Positions 22,334 to 35,645 are shown, numbered from the stretch's first letter. The stretch is 64,000 nt of DNA from Cheiracanthium punctorium (GCA_038373885.1 JAWZYV010012385.1:62001-126000), one strand, 5' to 3'. The notes: generated by a model not told the origin, from the letters alone. Made by a program: numbers and translations.

Positions 22334-23640
22334 GATAATAATTTAAAACTATCATTTACACGTAAAAAAATGTAGTTACTTTCTTGAAATTGTTCAGTTT
22401 TTTCCCTCATAATTAGCACCTCATAAAGACCTCATAATTTGCATGTAATTTTAGATCAATAACAGATGAAATAATCGACGTATACTATTACTTTTAATAC
22501 TTCATTTATCCTCCAAGTCTCTATCCTAACAAACTACCAATAAGAAGAAAAATAAATTCAAAAACTCGAAGAATAAAATACGAAACTTTCGCGACACGAT
22601 GTATAATGAATTACTTAAATATTTTATCATACGAACAAATCCTAAAATGTAAGCGAGATAGAACGCTTGTTATCGGAACGCACTTAAAACGAACGAGCAA
22701 GCCCAAATGCGAACCTAACAAAACGGAACGAGAAACAAAAATATACAGGCGTAATAATGTAATGCATTAACTAATCTCGGAAAGAATAAATTATTTCGGT
22801 TTTCAACAAAGGGAACTAGCCTCATACCACTCATTGATTTAACCATCCATTAGAGAATTAAATGTGCTCGAAGTTACTTTAAAAGCATGCTAGCAGAAAA
22901 GTTGTAGCTCGTGGATATTTCCGGGAGGAATAATTGCATTTGTATTATGGGACTCTTAAAAAGAACTGAATATAATTATTTGGTGAGGATTGAAATAAAT
23001 GGTAACAGCAATAAAATTAAAAAAATCCTAACCTGAATTTTTGAGTTTTAATCTAAATTTATGCGAAATAACAAAATTTAAATGCATTGCTTGCCTTGAT
23101 GTTGAAAGTTATCAACGACCTCAGAAAAAAATGCAAGAAAAAAAATCATGCCAAATACATCGATTATGAAACCCTTTCTTACATAGCTACTTTTGTGCGC
23201 TTCTGTGTGTGTGAGTGGGTATAATGTCACAGCAAAAACTTCAAAGCAATTCAGATGAATTAGTTATTTCAGTGGCTGCTAATTCAACTAAAAATGTTAT
23301 TTTATACACTACTTTCAAACAACCAATTCTGTTTTCAGCACACAGGCAAATTTTTCTACTAGAAAGTGCTTAATGTGATCCTTACGATCAGTAAAATGGG
23401 AAGGCAGCGCAGTAGAATGGTGATGTTGACTATGAGCTGTTGTCAGTGGTATGTAACAGGATGGCAAGCAAGTATCAGACCCATGTCGTCAGACGTGGCG
23501 TGAAAATTCGTAAAACGCGTCGAGCTAGCAAGGTCAGTGTAAGAGAAATAAAAAAGGAAGAAAATGTATTTTCAGAATTTCACTACAAAACAAAATGATC
23601 TCGTAACTGCAATATGGCTAAAGGGATTCATCTAAACACA
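22334..23640. other. AT-rich spacer
   Basis: No confident feature. About 22590-22870 shares motifs with 20150-20420. The part from about 23390 onward may be the 5' end of the Tc1 relic that follows. Confidence 0.4.
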
Positions 23641-23657
23641 TTACTATCTGTGGTAGA

Positions 23658-24440
23658 ATGATCTGCGAGCTGGAGGAGGTGTGTAGTTTGGCAAAAGTTG
23701 CTGAATTGTTTGAAGTTCGCACAAAAGTGTTGTTTTACGAGCTTGAAAAAGCCTTTCTAAATGCAGGTACCGATTAAAAATAGTTAGTGGTGTTCAGAGA
23801 AAAAAAAAGTAAAACAACGACACATATCTCTTTCGAAACTAGAAGAGAAACAGGTCTGCTCAGAACCTACGTACAGCAACAGGGCACGTGCTCCGATTTA
23901 ATGTGAAAGACACCTTCATAAAAATGACCATTGCTTGTCGTTCTGAAAGTTCCATATCAGTGGCAGCACTGCACAGATGATACAATTTTCTGTTGTGTAG
24001 CGGACACAAAGACAGGACACCTTATTAATGAAGTCTCGTCATGTTCACCAATGAGAGTCCTTTGAGTCTCGCAAACGATTCTCGGAGTCGCACACGCTTC
24101 ATCACACTTCCATCAAGAAAACAGCCCGTTGAAGTTGTGCTAGCGTACTTCTGTGATGAATGGGCGCATGGTAGGATGGAGACATTTTTAACAGTTGTTC
24201 ACTTATCGCAGAACGGATCTGCATTCCGTTCCTAAATTGGCCCACAATTGGTTTTACGGGCGACAACGACATAGAGAAGTGTTCTAGAAAGAGAAGACAT
24301 CCACAGAATGGATTTGATAGCATTTTTTAATCCTATTGAAAGCATGTGGGATGGTTAGGAAAGTCACCTGATGGAACTATCATATCTTCCGGAGAACACT
24401 GTACAAATAACTCTTCACTGAGGATTTCAAAGTTTTTTAT
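23658..24440 (+). pseudogene. Tc1-like transposase relic
   Basis: From 23658 an N-terminal helix-turn-helix-like stretch (L-A-K-V-A-E-L-F-E-V-R-T) is followed by stops. At 24041 M-F-T-N-E-S-P-L-S-L-A-N-D-S-R corresponds to the Tc1 motif F-S-D-E-S-R-F-S-L-x-N-D-S-R, with the catalytic Asp replaced by Asn. At about 24325 F-N-P-I-E-S-M-W-D corresponds to L-N-P-I-E-H-V-W-D and carries the third acidic residue. A TAG stop follows and the C-terminal tail is broken. Tc1 transposases cut and paste DNA between inverted termini at TA. This copy is dead and its termini were not located. Confidence 0.75.
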
Positions 24441-24469
24441 AAACACAACACCAATTTTTCGCGGTCTGT

Positions 24470-26450
24470 ACTTACTAACACAATCCTGTTTCTAATGGAA
24501 AAACAATAGATTTTTACAAAGAAAAATATATTAATGGGCCTTATGCAGATTTATTAGAAACGCATCATGTTATAGTTGTTTAAATAATACAAAAACTGAA
24601 AATATGAATAAACTACTCATAGAACATGTTTGAGAATATTGAGTGTAATTGAGAATATGACCTGTTCATGAATTTTTAGAACAACGGAAGTTACTTGAAT
24701 AATATTTTTACGGACTTTATGTTTACTTTTGATTCAATAGACTGTAGTGTTGTATAACTTGTATATTACATTAAGCTGAACTTTACTGTTTGTAATATGT
24801 TTGATTTCAAAGTTCCGAATTTGCAACGTGAAAAGTTTTAATGATACCTAAAATTAGGATAATTTGCAGCCTGAACAATTTTAATAATACCTAAAATTAG
24901 GATAATTTGCACGCTTTTCTTTATTTTTTAGTTATTTTTTACTACTTGTAGAATGGAATCATTACTTATTCTCTTTATTAAAAATGTATCCTTTCTCTGT
25001 TATACAATTCCTTAATTCGATTTTTAATTTCTTATATAATTCAAGTTCCTTATTTTTTATTACGTTTAATTCAATATAAAATGTACTTTGATTGCATAAT
25101 ACACAATACAATCTATAATTCTTCAAAAGAAAGATAATTATTGAATGATGTCATGATGTAACCATTTTTTATTGCAGCAAAGGATTACCTTATCTGTTTT
25201 AAATTATTTCTCTTATTATAAACGTACTGCATCAGTACTTAAGTGTTAAAACAATCAAATAAGCACATAATCAAATAGGGATTTAAGTTCAAGCATTTAA
25301 TTTAACATCTCAAAATCAAATTCATCAAAATAGCTTATGGAAATACTAAAAAAATAACTTCATTCATAATAATTTTTTTCTTTAAATTAAGGAAATTCAA
25401 ATATTGCTTTTCCATACAAATTCTGTCAGACGATTTAACATAAATACAGTCACGGTTGAAGTATCATCACTGGCATTTTTGTTTGGTTAGTGATACTTGT
25501 GTTTAGGAATTTCGAGCTGGAGGGTAGGGTGGGACTAAACCCCAAATGCCCTTTTACTTTATAGCTAATACTGCTGATGACTGTGCACTCTAGCTTTTGA
25601 TTACACATATAAATTTTACAAGTTATTCTGAAAATATAGAAAGTTCTTCAGTTTTGTAATTAAAAATATTGAGATATTTTTTCTAAACACCTTATAATGC
25701 TTCTTTTACTGCTTCTGCACATACTTAACGACTGCAGAAAAAGAGCAAGTGGACCTTCTTTTTCCGAGGCTGTACAGCCAAAGTAAATCAATCAGTATGA
25801 AGTCATAGTGAGTGATTGTCCTCGTTTACATATTTTAATCCAGTTCGTCGGTTTTACCTGATCTGCACTGTCAACGTTACGGGTGTACAGAGTCTTTCAA
25901 AGAGGAGGGTGCTTCAAAAAGGATACTCGAGAGGAAGAAATGAACATATCGTTTGTTTATATTTTTCCAGCCTTCACTCCGGATGATCAACGGTCGGGGA
26001 AAAACTGTTTCATCAAAAGTTGGCCGGGGTCAAATTTTCTCCACATGCATCTTCAGTGTGCACTTTGCATGAAACAAATATAAAAAGAATTATACACTAA
26101 TCACTTTGGACGATTCCTCCAAGATGAACAGCCCAGGTGACGAATGTAAATGAGCGTTAACTTAAAAAAACGTTAATTTAAAAAATCACTTAAAACAAAT
26201 TAAGCTCTCAAAATGTTCCTTGAACTAATTTTTTGACAAAAACCTACGATGGTGAGGTCAAAAGAGCCCCCCCCCCCGAAAAAAAGGAATTTTATTCTCT
26301 TTATTCTCTCACTTTATTTCTGGTGCATTCTGGACTTGCAAAAAACAAAATAATAAACAGTTAAAGAAGTTTTGTGCGTAACTTAAGATATTTTCGATAG
26401 TTTGAATGCTTATTCCTTAATCCTTTTTTCGGGAATACTTTTAAGCATGT
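24470..26450. other. AT-rich spacer with a GC-richer patch near 25740-26080
   Basis: Mostly AT-rich. Two near-identical phrases 'aatttgcagcctgaacaa'/'aggataatttgcacgc' around 24850-24910 mark a short tandem duplication. The patch at 25740-26080 has higher GC and a 66-aa plus frame (25883-26083) without known motif. A C(10)A(8) run lies near 26267. Confidence 0.4.
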
Positions 26451-26459
26451 TGCTTATGG

Positions 26460-26821
26460 CAGCATTTCTCAACCTGTGGGGCAAGCTCCATCGACCTCGC
26501 TCCATCGATGGCGAGCTCCCCAAGGGGGGCGCAGAGTGTTTGCAGGGGGGGGGGACCTGAGAAAAACCAAAGAGCAAGTAGTGATGCATGTTTTTAAAAA
26601 ATCATCTTATTTATTCTCATATTTACTCAAAAATATATCCATTTTCGCTTAAAATGTTCATTCAAACTTTACTGATATCATTATTTTGTAGAAAATTCGA
26701 CTAAATGTTCATTGTTAAAGATTAAAAAACTGAATGTATGCTGAAAAATGTGAGGGGGGGGGGCGTCACCGTAAGTTAGCCTTTGTTGGGGGGGGCGACG
26801 TTAAAAGGTTGAGAACCGCTG
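26460..26821. mobile_element. hAT MITE with 8-bp target duplication
   Basis: 362 bp. Ends are CAGCATTTCTCAACCT and, on the other side, AGGTTGAGAACCGCTG, the well-known hAT terminal type. Flanks are gcttatgg (26452-26459) and gcttatag (26822-26829), 7 of 8 identical. G-rich runs inside (about 26536 and 26752) are typical of the family. No transposase. Confidence 0.9.
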
Positions 26822-26829
26822 GCTTATAG

Positions 26830-28013
26830 AACTATTTAAATCGATGAAACTATTTAAATTGATGGAAAAGAATACATTCCAACATTGACTGTATATGTAG
26901 TTGTAACATAAATAAACGATTAAAATTCTAGTCCCACAATTTAAAGATTGTTTTGCTCAAGTAATGTTAGTGCAGTATTACAATACTAATAATGGTGAAT
27001 GATAAAAATTGTTTTAACTCAAAACTTTTAGCTAAACGTTATTAAAACAAAATAGATTCTTTTAGTTTTATTAATTTTGTAGGAAATTCTTAACTAAAAT
27101 ATCTTTAAAAAACGTAATGTATTACGAGGTTATGAAAATAATTTATTTAACATCATTCACTAAAACCTTTTGAATGTAAAATATTTTTATAATTCACTTT
27201 AACTGTTATTCTAAAAGAAAGAAAACTATTTAGCGCTTGATTTAATACATGTTTATCAAGTTTTCAAAATATGCATTTAAATGTTTTTTTTTCTTTTAGA
27301 AAAAGCTTTTTATAGCATCTGGAGCATAAATTTAAATAATTTAAATATTACATTTTATTGACTGATTTTTCTAATTCTTTAACTGCAAACAAATCATCGA
27401 AGAAGAAACAAAATTTTCTGAAATTAGAAATTCTCGCATGAATAGAAATTTTAAATGTAAGCACTTGCGTTAACTCGATAAAGACATAATTTAAATTCCT
27501 ACAAAACATGAATTCATTTTAAATGTGCAACAAAACAGCATGTTATTACTGCTATAAAATATTTAGTAGATATGAGGTAAATTGCGAGCTGAACTGAAGT
27601 TTACCGCTTATGTACTTAAATAAATGTTTACGTAAGCTGAAAAAGAACGTGAAAATAATATTTTAAAAATAAATGATATGTAGTACACAACAACAAAAAG
27701 AAAATACATATCTGCGAAATAAATGGAAATTCTTACGTATTTGATTTGAATTTATATCACTCTTGATATTTTAAAAATTCTTCGAACGATGTATTTGATG
27801 TTTAAAAAAATTAAAAAGAATATATATTTATAAAGACTGTATTTGTTTTTTAAATGTATGAATAATATTCTCTTAGTATATAAAGAACAAATAAATTCGT
27901 AGAAAACATAAAAAAATAGTGTAATTGTTTTTTATTGATGATGGCAGATTATAGTATGAAAGGGCATTCATTAATAATTCATTAATTGAATTTGTGCGAT
28001 CCTCCTCGAGATA
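26830..28013. other. AT-rich spacer
   Basis: No gene, RNA or repeat recognised. Confidence 0.6.
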
Positions 28014-28015
28014 TA

Positions 28016-29129
28016 CAGGGTACTCTAAAAAGGCGATAACATACTTTAATTCCTTATCTATTAGATATAAGTGAGCCATGTAAATTTAAAAAAAAAAAAA
28101 TGTTCAAAATAACCTAGGAAAGGAATACGTTATAAAAATAAAACAAATAGTTAATTTTCAAAAAGTTACAGTTTTTAAAATAAATACGAATCCCCTTAGA
28201 AAATCCCAATTAGTCAAATATGCCCCATACACTCATCAGATAATGCACAAAATTCCAGCCTTTCATCATAAAAGTCTCTGAGATATTTTCAAACATAGTC
28301 AAAGGCAATACATGAATTTGAAGGTTATAGGTTACTGCTAAACTGAAAAATATTCTTTCGCTATTTCTGTCCGTCCGCTAAAATGTAATCATCCAAAGTG
28401 ACATTTTCCCCCTTCGAGAGCTGCTGTAAAGTGGTTTATGTCAATATATATTTATATGTATACGTCTAACATTCTTAAGATATAATTCTCAAATTTTGTT
28501 CATCACCTGATTAGTGCATAAACGTGTTTTACTGACTGGGATTGTTTCTGTATGGGGGATCGTATAAAAATTAAAAATGTGTAACTTTTTGGAAATTAAG
28601 GGGAGGAATTATTTTCTAATATTTTTTTTCTTACCTTATTTTGAAGAATTATTTCAGTTTATATTTGTTCCATATTTCTAATAGATAAAGAGTTAACCCT
28701 TTCGCTCCTAAGATTTGATTTGAAATGCTTGCTCAAAATCCCGGATTCTCCGGAGAAATGTTTTGTATGCTTTCCCCCACGAAACACGTTTCTTTTGCAC
28801 CTGTGTAGATGTATCTCTGTCAAAACAGGAGTGCAAAGAACCAGTGAGAGTGAAAGGGGTGCCTTCAACCCTCTCCTCCCTCGAAGTATTTGAAAACCAC
28901 CTGATCGTAAATACAGCTGATCACCCAAAGGGGGAGGGAGCAACAGTAGCAAACACGAGAAAGGTGTTTTCCCACACTTCACATTTGTAAATGGATTCCG
29001 CAAAGCACGGAGGAAAAAAGCATCATCCAGCCGTAAGGCCGGATATCTTTGAGCGGGCATTTTTGGCCGGGAGGGGTGGATCGAAAGTGAAAGGGTTAAA
29101 GCGTGTTACAACCTTTCTGGCACACCCTA
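28016..29129. mobile_element. Long-TIR mariner-type MITE split by a piggyBac-type MITE
   Basis: Outer ends CAGGGTACTCTAAAAA (from 28016) and ...GGCACACCCTA (to 29129) lie between TA dinucleotides (28014-28015 and 29130-29131). Without the 403-bp insertion the element is 711 bp, close to its relative at 12871-13608, which it resembles throughout ('tcaaaataac', 'atgccccatacac', 'ttcatcataaaa'). Confidence 0.8.
28697..29095. mobile_element. piggyBac-type MITE
   Basis: 399 bp flanked by TTAA at 28693-28696 and 29096-29099. Ends are CCCTTTCGCT and, inverted, CCCTTTCACT. TTAA target plus CCCTTT ends is typical of piggyBac-type elements. It is richer in GC than its surroundings. The minus frame of 133 aa crossing it has no known motif and is judged chance. 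Confidence 0.85.
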
Positions 29130-29408
29130 TATAATTTTAGAGTTTGTAAATTCAGACGTGAAAAAAGAAATCAACTTTTTTTTTTGAGAGAGATTTTAGC
29201 TTTGAGTTTAATAGAAAATACCAAAACATATTTAGATATAGTACCGACACAAAAATGAAAACAGCGAACAAATAACAATTTGTCATTGATAAATACGGCA
29301 CTAAACGAAATACAATTCATAAATCAAACCTCTTGGGATCTCTTTAGCATGGCTTTGATGGTGGCTTAATCCTTTCAGACTTCATGAAATAATTTCTCTC
29401 GATATATA

Positions 29409-29858
29409 TAGGGTGTCCAGTAACTATTGGTACAAAGTTTAAGGGGAGGTAGGGTGCATAATAAGAAATCAGAAACGCACAATAATGTTGGGTCGAAAAC
29501 GCAGTTTTCACTAACCTGTTATTATCACTGTGGGAAAAGTACTAAAATGTTTGTCTTTAATTTCTTAACGAAGTTTCATAAACTATAGGCGTTCCTCCAA
29601 AAATTTCGTGTGTTAAACAAAAAGAATTTTTAAGCTATTTATTTTATCCACGTGTTTTCTTTAAAAAACAAATTAGTTTTTGACAAATAAAGATCGGAAA
29701 AAAATGAATTTTGACAAATAAAGGACGGTCTTTTTCGAAAGTTATTATTAACTACATGAACAAGACGCTTCCGCCACCACATTTTGATATAATTCTTGTC
29801 CCTTATTATGTGACTTATCTCCCCTTAAATGATTTACTAATAGTTATGGGATACCCTG
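29409..29858. mobile_element. Long-TIR MITE, mariner type
   Basis: 450 bp between TA (29407-29408) and TA (29859-29860). Ends are TAGGGTGTCCAGTAACTATT and inverted CAGGGTATCCCATAACTATT. Arms of about 90 bp share 'ttaaggggag' and 'cataataag'. Same family as 20736-21135. No coding. Confidence 0.85.
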
Positions 29859-29860
29859 TA

Positions 29861-31043
29861 TATGTATATTTTTATAATAACAGAGATGACATTTCTAATA
29901 AAATAAATAAAATAAAAAATCTGAATTATTAAATTTCCTCAAACTGTACGGAAATGTGCATCTAAGTTAAAATTATTAGTATATACTTTCTAATATTATT
30001 GTCTTCAGTTGTGCGGACGCCTGGTCTGAAAGGTTTAATGCTGATAATCTTTGTGAGGTTTTATCTGCGATGTGTGTCAAGAATAAATAATCAATTTTAT
30101 GAAAATCTACAAATCCGTCATTTACATTAACGTACTGCACATCAATATCTGCTTTCCCGTATGAAATCGTTACATTAGTCAGTGCTATCTGTAGAAGGAT
30201 TTTTTTTTTTTTTTTTAGCTTAAGACTAAACGGAAATTATATATCTTGTTAATTTGTCCGCAAACAACATTTTTATATTGTTTCAAAAATATTTTAACTC
30301 TATTCTTTCTACTATTGACGTTTCGGTAATTCATTTATACTTATTTAAAAGTTAAATCTTGAAAACATACGTACGAGACCAAGCGGTTTATAACACACTA
30401 ACATTCCTTCAATTCTACCTATAATAATTTTAAGACTTTTATCTATCTCTACTGGTTCAATACTAACTTGAACTCTAATTCAAGAACAAAATTTTATTTT
30501 ATTTTTTGGGATTTTTTCCGTAGTATGTAAACTTTCAGATCTTTTCAAACAAAAATAAACGTACTGGAATTGGACTTCCTGTTTTGATATCGCTTGTACT
30601 AAAAGGAAGTTTTTGCCTTGACGTAACCACACGATTGTTTCGAAAATAGCGTACTCTGCTACTCGTCAAGTTTATGTCAAAAATCGAATATTGCGACTGG
30701 CAAATTTTTTCAACAGCATACGGACACGTATTCCAACATTTGTCTCTTTAGAAAACGCGATTTCTTCCTCACGGGGAAAAACCGCTCTCATCTAGAATGA
30801 ATGAATAATTTTTTTTTTGTATTCCAAAACTAGAAGAATAGATTGTAGAATTATGCCTATTGGTGGTACACAAGATTGGTACATACGGAATGGGCAGGAA
30901 TTTCTAGTCTGTAGTATTCTAGCTTATCACAGTAGAATGACTAGTTTGTGTAACGAGAAATTATCGCTCGGATTTTGGAATACTAGAGTGACCATTTGTG
31001 AGTCTAACTGCTAGCGTACGCAGCGATTTACAGACATTTACAT
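29861..31043. other. AT-rich spacer
   Basis: Contains a T run near 30199-30218. No gene recognised. The 65-aa frame at 30817 has no motif. Confidence 0.5.
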
Positions 31044-31048
31044 CTGGG

Positions 31049-31996
31049 TGTAGTGGTTTCATGTGTTAAGTCTTTGGGTGGAATTTTGAAATAATTAAAA
31101 TTTGATGAATGCTAAGGCCAAATATGATCGTAAGGTGGGATTGTGCCGCGAACAGCCTACCTGACAAGTACTCCTAGAATTACGCTGAAAAAAGGAAATT
31201 AATTGGAATACATCTAAACACTGAAATAAACTACAAGCTATATGAGCCACAAATAAAACCAATTTATTCTTAGACATTCCAATCACATTAATTAAAAGGC
31301 GATGTTGAAATCAGTTCAGTATAACAAAGTATCTGGGGAGATGTGGTTTTGGAGGATAAGGCGTATCCACAATAGGTTTGAAACACAATTAGGAAATAAA
31401 TAGTTTGGATATTCACCATTATGATGAGGTAGCCATCTTTACGCAGGGCACGATCGGCGCGTGCACTGTTGGGACCGCTTTTTTTTCTTTTAGGTCACCA
31501 CCAAGCAACACTCCTTTGGCATCCTCTCCCGACACATACTTTTTATACAACACCGACGCCACACTGATTCGAAGCACTCTCTCTTCTCACACACTGCTTC
31601 GACGCACACTTGTCCCCTCTCTTCTCACACACTGCTTTTTTTTTTCTTCTCACGGGGCTGTTTTTTTTTACCCCTCTTACATCATTGGCTGGCGTTTTTG
31701 ATTTGCTCTCATCGGGGAATTAATGAATCACTTCACCGAATCATGGACAAGTAGGTGTGGTATCGGGGTAATATACCCCTCCAGATTTACCAGATCATTT
31801 TCGGGACTGCATATCATTTTCGGCCATAAATATTTTAACATTGACAGTCCATTGTGCTATAGTGTCCAAAATGTCAATTGCCTGGCACCTCTTGTAATTT
31901 ATTGCCCACCTGTGTGGTCTTCGCATGGGAATAGCATCAAAATTATCTTTTTTTTTAAAAACATACTGTCGCGACTGCTCCTTTCACTCCACCACA
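31049..31996 (+). repeat. Probable solo LTR, copy 1
   Basis: 948 bp starting TGTAGTGGTTT and ending CTCCACCACA, with flanks ctggg (31044-31048) and ctgag (31997-32001), a near 5-bp duplication. It is the inverted relative of 41350-42259. TG..CA ends, a length near 900 bp, a 5-bp duplication and no internal genes favour a solo LTR. A DNA transposon with short TGTGGTGG inverted ends is the alternative. A 'cttctcacacactgcttcga' type phrase is locally duplicated around 31570-31640. Confidence 0.65.
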
Positions 31997-32469
31997 CTGA
32001 GTACAAGCACCGACTTATCTAGAGAGACCTAAAATTTATATAAGTAGGTTCAAAAATGTCTCGTTCCATGATCTAGTATTTATAGGGAGTACATAGACTA
32101 GTAAACTCCAGTTCCATCAATTATTTTCTATATGTCAATATCATTTTTTTTTCAGGGCATTCTACGAGGAAAGTAAGTAAAAAGGATATTGATAACATAA
32201 AAAGGGAAAGAAAAAGCGAAAGCCAGCCATAACCAGAAAGCTGATTAGACCTTCTCATTTACATGCAAAAGGTTTTAAAACATCAAATCCTAACAAGTAA
32301 AGTGGCACGGTATGCTTTCCAGGACAAATGGAAAATGGATGAGGCACACAAAATGGAAGGAATGTCGCCTTGAAGACTGCACCAAATGTCATGTTACATC
32401 TTCGTTTGCGTTCACAGTGATACAGACATTGGCGTCTTCTGTTTAACAAAAATTCTCCTTGTAAAATTG
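31997..32469. other. Spacer, nothing recognised
   Basis: No gene or repeat was identified. The minus frame 32255-32488 shows no family motif. Confidence 0.45.
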
Positions 32470-32473
32470 TTAA

Positions 32474-32979
32474 CCCTTTGAGGCGCAACCCTTCCCAATG
32501 CTGAAAAAAGGGCAGCCGTTGCCATCGCTCGACTTAACTATCAGCAAGATAGCGGAAGATGGAAACGTTCACCGTGTGCCACAGATCTAGAGTCCCTTTT
32601 TTGACGCAGCTGTCTGTGCGGCACAGCCAGCTGTCGTCAATAAAGGGTTTCTAGATCTGTGGCACGCGATGAACGTTTCGATAGTCCGGCATCTTGCTGG
32701 CAGTTAAGACGAGCGATGGCAACGTCTGCCCTTTTTTCAGCATTGGACAATCTGTCCAGCTGTTCTCGCATTCTTCCATTTTTCAGCAGATGTCAGTGCT
32801 GATAAAAATAATCGTGACCATTTTTTTACGGGAAATGACGTGCTAAAAAGTAAAGGATTACCGTGGAGCTATGTCACCCGCAACTATTTTAATAGAAATC
32901 AAATTTATTCTTCGTGACTGGCAACAGTCAAAACGTCAGAGTTTGGTGTTCCCAGAGCGGGAACACTGCCGTTAAAGGA
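32474..32979. mobile_element. TTAA-flanked piggyBac-like MITE with an internal palindrome
   Basis: TTAA at 32470-32473 and 32980-32983 encloses 506 bp. Ends are CCCTTTGAGGCGC and inverted TCCTTTAACGGC (imperfect). Inside, 32495 to about 32612 pairs with about 32630-32746 as a large inverted repeat, with 'aatgctgaaaaaagggcag' at one end and its complement at the other. The off-centre palindrome may be a second nested element. Confidence 0.6.
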
Positions 32980-34179
32980 TTAAGTGACAGTTTTTGTAAA
33001 ATGACAGTTTTTGAAAAAAAAATTTCAAGGATTTCGGTAGATAACAAACTAAGAAACATTTATTATAAGACATCGTTTTAACTGTATTTTATAGTTTTTG
33101 GATTCTTATTGAGCAATCCCATCAAAATGGAGGGTTTACCTTACAGATATTTTGGAAAAAGAAAAATGACAAACAGAACGGACATTATCTGACAAATTTT
33201 CTGCCAGTTCTTTTTCCATTGATCGATAAATATATTTTAAGTGATGTTCTTCATTCAATTGAAGGAAAAAGAAATATAGTATGAGTTAAGTGGCATTTGT
33301 TGTTAAATATTCAGTTACTTTTTCTATTTCTCTGTTATTGCCTTACCTACAATTATTATGCCTCTTAGTTTGCAATAAATCATGCAAATTAAGTAACAAG
33401 CAACGTTTATTACCCGTGTTTTGCCATTTAATGTTTAGCTGGAAAATTTGTCCCTGTGCACTTTTGGTAAGCTAAAAATTTCCCTCGCTTACCGGCACAT
33501 TTTTTTTAACGTAAGATGAACAGACTTAACAACATTCAATACTATATTTACATTTTTGAAAAATAATCCTACTTGTTTGGTTTCTAAGGTATAGAAAATG
33601 CAATAATATCCTGTTCACCACAAAACAGATTTTAAAATATACAAAAAGTAAATTGAAAAAAGTTGATTAATGTGCAGCCGTCTTCTCTATGTAGTTATTG
33701 ATAATTCAGAAAATTATTAACAGTGCTATTCATTATGGCCATGTGTAGAAGGAAAAATTTGTACTAAGTCTTATATAACTTGATTTTTTAATGTACTAAA
33801 TGATATTAAAATTATAAATGTACCTGTATTTCTAACAGTATCATCCAAAATACCTGCATAAATTAAAAACACCCTTTTATGGCTTGACTGCTTAAGACCT
33901 TTTGAATATTATGCCATTGAAAGCAGATGACAGTATTAGCGTCAAAGATACATTTGGAATAAAATTTTAAAAAATGCTCTTTATTTACAATTTCGCTAAA
34001 TCACTGATCAATATCATGCACATATACAATCAAAAAGGAGATTGAATTCTAACAATTATAGAATACGAAACTTTCAAAGAAAGAATCACGTCTTGGAAAT
34101 AGCTTCAAGGAATATTCCACATCAAAGCTTTCCAGTCATTGCTATTTAGTCAACTTTAAAAACTGAAAGAGAGCCCTCT

Positions 34180-34440
34180 CTACTCGAGGAATATTTTAGG
34201 TACACCAAGAGAGCTTTCATTTCCTTACAAAGGAGGTCAGTAAAATATGCTTGTCATGAACTAAGAATACTTATTGTCTGCGCGCAGAATGCATTTTACC
34301 GCAGTCATGCCCTCTGGGAAGATAACTTTATTCGGGGAAAAAATGTTCTCGAAGAAGTCTGTACTGTTAAAATAAATTTTGAAACTCAATTTGGATTCTT
34401 TGTATTACTCGAATTTGAATAACAGTTTCGTGTGATCCGC
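34180..34440 (+). repeat. Unidentified conserved block, copy 1
   Basis: About 260 bp with the ordered phrases 'ggta.a', 'agagagctttc', 'agtaaaatatgc', 'catgaactaagaa.acttattgtc', 'gaatgcattttacc', 'tgccctctgggaagat' and 'tttattcg'. Related blocks on the same strand start near 36235, 39485, 40970 and 49125. There is no open frame shared between copies. Confidence 0.65.
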
Positions 34441-35573
34441 TATTCGTTTTTGCAGCAATATATTTATAATAGATATCATAAAAATCAATGATAGAATCGT
34501 AATACGACGTTATGGAATAAAATATCTATATGCAAAGGATATGACGGTTTTAAAATTATATGTTTATAAGCACTTGTATTTAATGCATCTTGGATGGGAA
34601 ACTACGATTCTTATACAATGAAATTGCACTATTATGAGTCTATATAAGAATAACATAAACATTTATAAAAAAAAAATTAGCATAACTTTTATTCACCGTA
34701 ATTCTAAAAATGAAATATCTCTTCACGGATGTTCTACGGCAGGAACGTTATTTGCATAAGGAAGAAAGGAAATGTTAAATATGTTCAGAAGATTCAGGAA
34801 ATGCAGGAATTTCACACGAAAAAATAATTTTCAGTTAACAGTAATAAAATAAAAAAAAAAACGCTTTAAGACTCAGAAATTTCGCGTGAAACAACAGTAA
34901 TTTTCTATGCTTGGTTTGGTTTTTACATTTTGTGAATTGTGCATCTATTTTTGATTGTTGTTGAAAATTTTTAGCTAGGAAGATAAATGGACAGAAAACA
35001 TACACGCATGAGTGATCAGATCACTTTATTAAGCTATAATTGCTTAAAACTGCTGTAAATGATCCACATTCTTTACTAAACGGTATTTCAGTTCACACTC
35101 ACAAATAATTAAAGGGTTGTGTCGCAAACTAATTGACCTCACTCCCAATTATTATTATTTTTTTTTAAATCCGCTGTATTTTGAAACTCAATAACCTGTG
35201 CACACTTGTGCACACACATACAATTTAGTCACCGTTAAGTACAACTAGTTTATAGTGATTTAAAGTTGCTATCTCGTAATCTAATACATTTAGTACCAGA
35301 TACGTCCGAAGGGAATTTTAAAGACGGTGATAGATAAGAAAACCTGTGATAAAAAGAAGCATTTAAAAAAAAACTATTTTAACTATATAGTTTTTAGTTT
35401 ATTATGGAGAAATTTCTGCATAACGGATTGTTTACTTTACAAATTTTTGAGAACGGAAAAATGACTAACAGATTAGACATTAACATCTTGTGCACCAGGC
35501 CAATTTATATATCAAGGACTGTAATACCAGATTATTATGTTCTGTTTAATTTAAATTATTAAATCTGTTAAGC

Positions 35574-35645
35574 GTGTGAAAATGAAAGCTTTCATTTTCA
35601 CACTGAAAATGAAAGCTTTCATTTTCAGCTCAAAATATTGAGCTG
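35574..35645. repeat. Three overlapping perfect palindromes
   Basis: 35574-35603 is a 30-bp perfect palindrome with no spacer (GTGTGAAAATGAAAG and complement). 35603-35628 is a 26-bp perfect palindrome built on the same GAAAATGAAAG core. 35626-35645 is an 8-bp stem with a 4-base loop (CAGCTCAA). They share boundary bases. Confidence 0.9.

Noticed and set aside
28659..29060. 133-aa minus-strand frame
   Set aside because: It lies almost wholly within the TTAA-flanked MITE and has no protein motif, start context or splice support.
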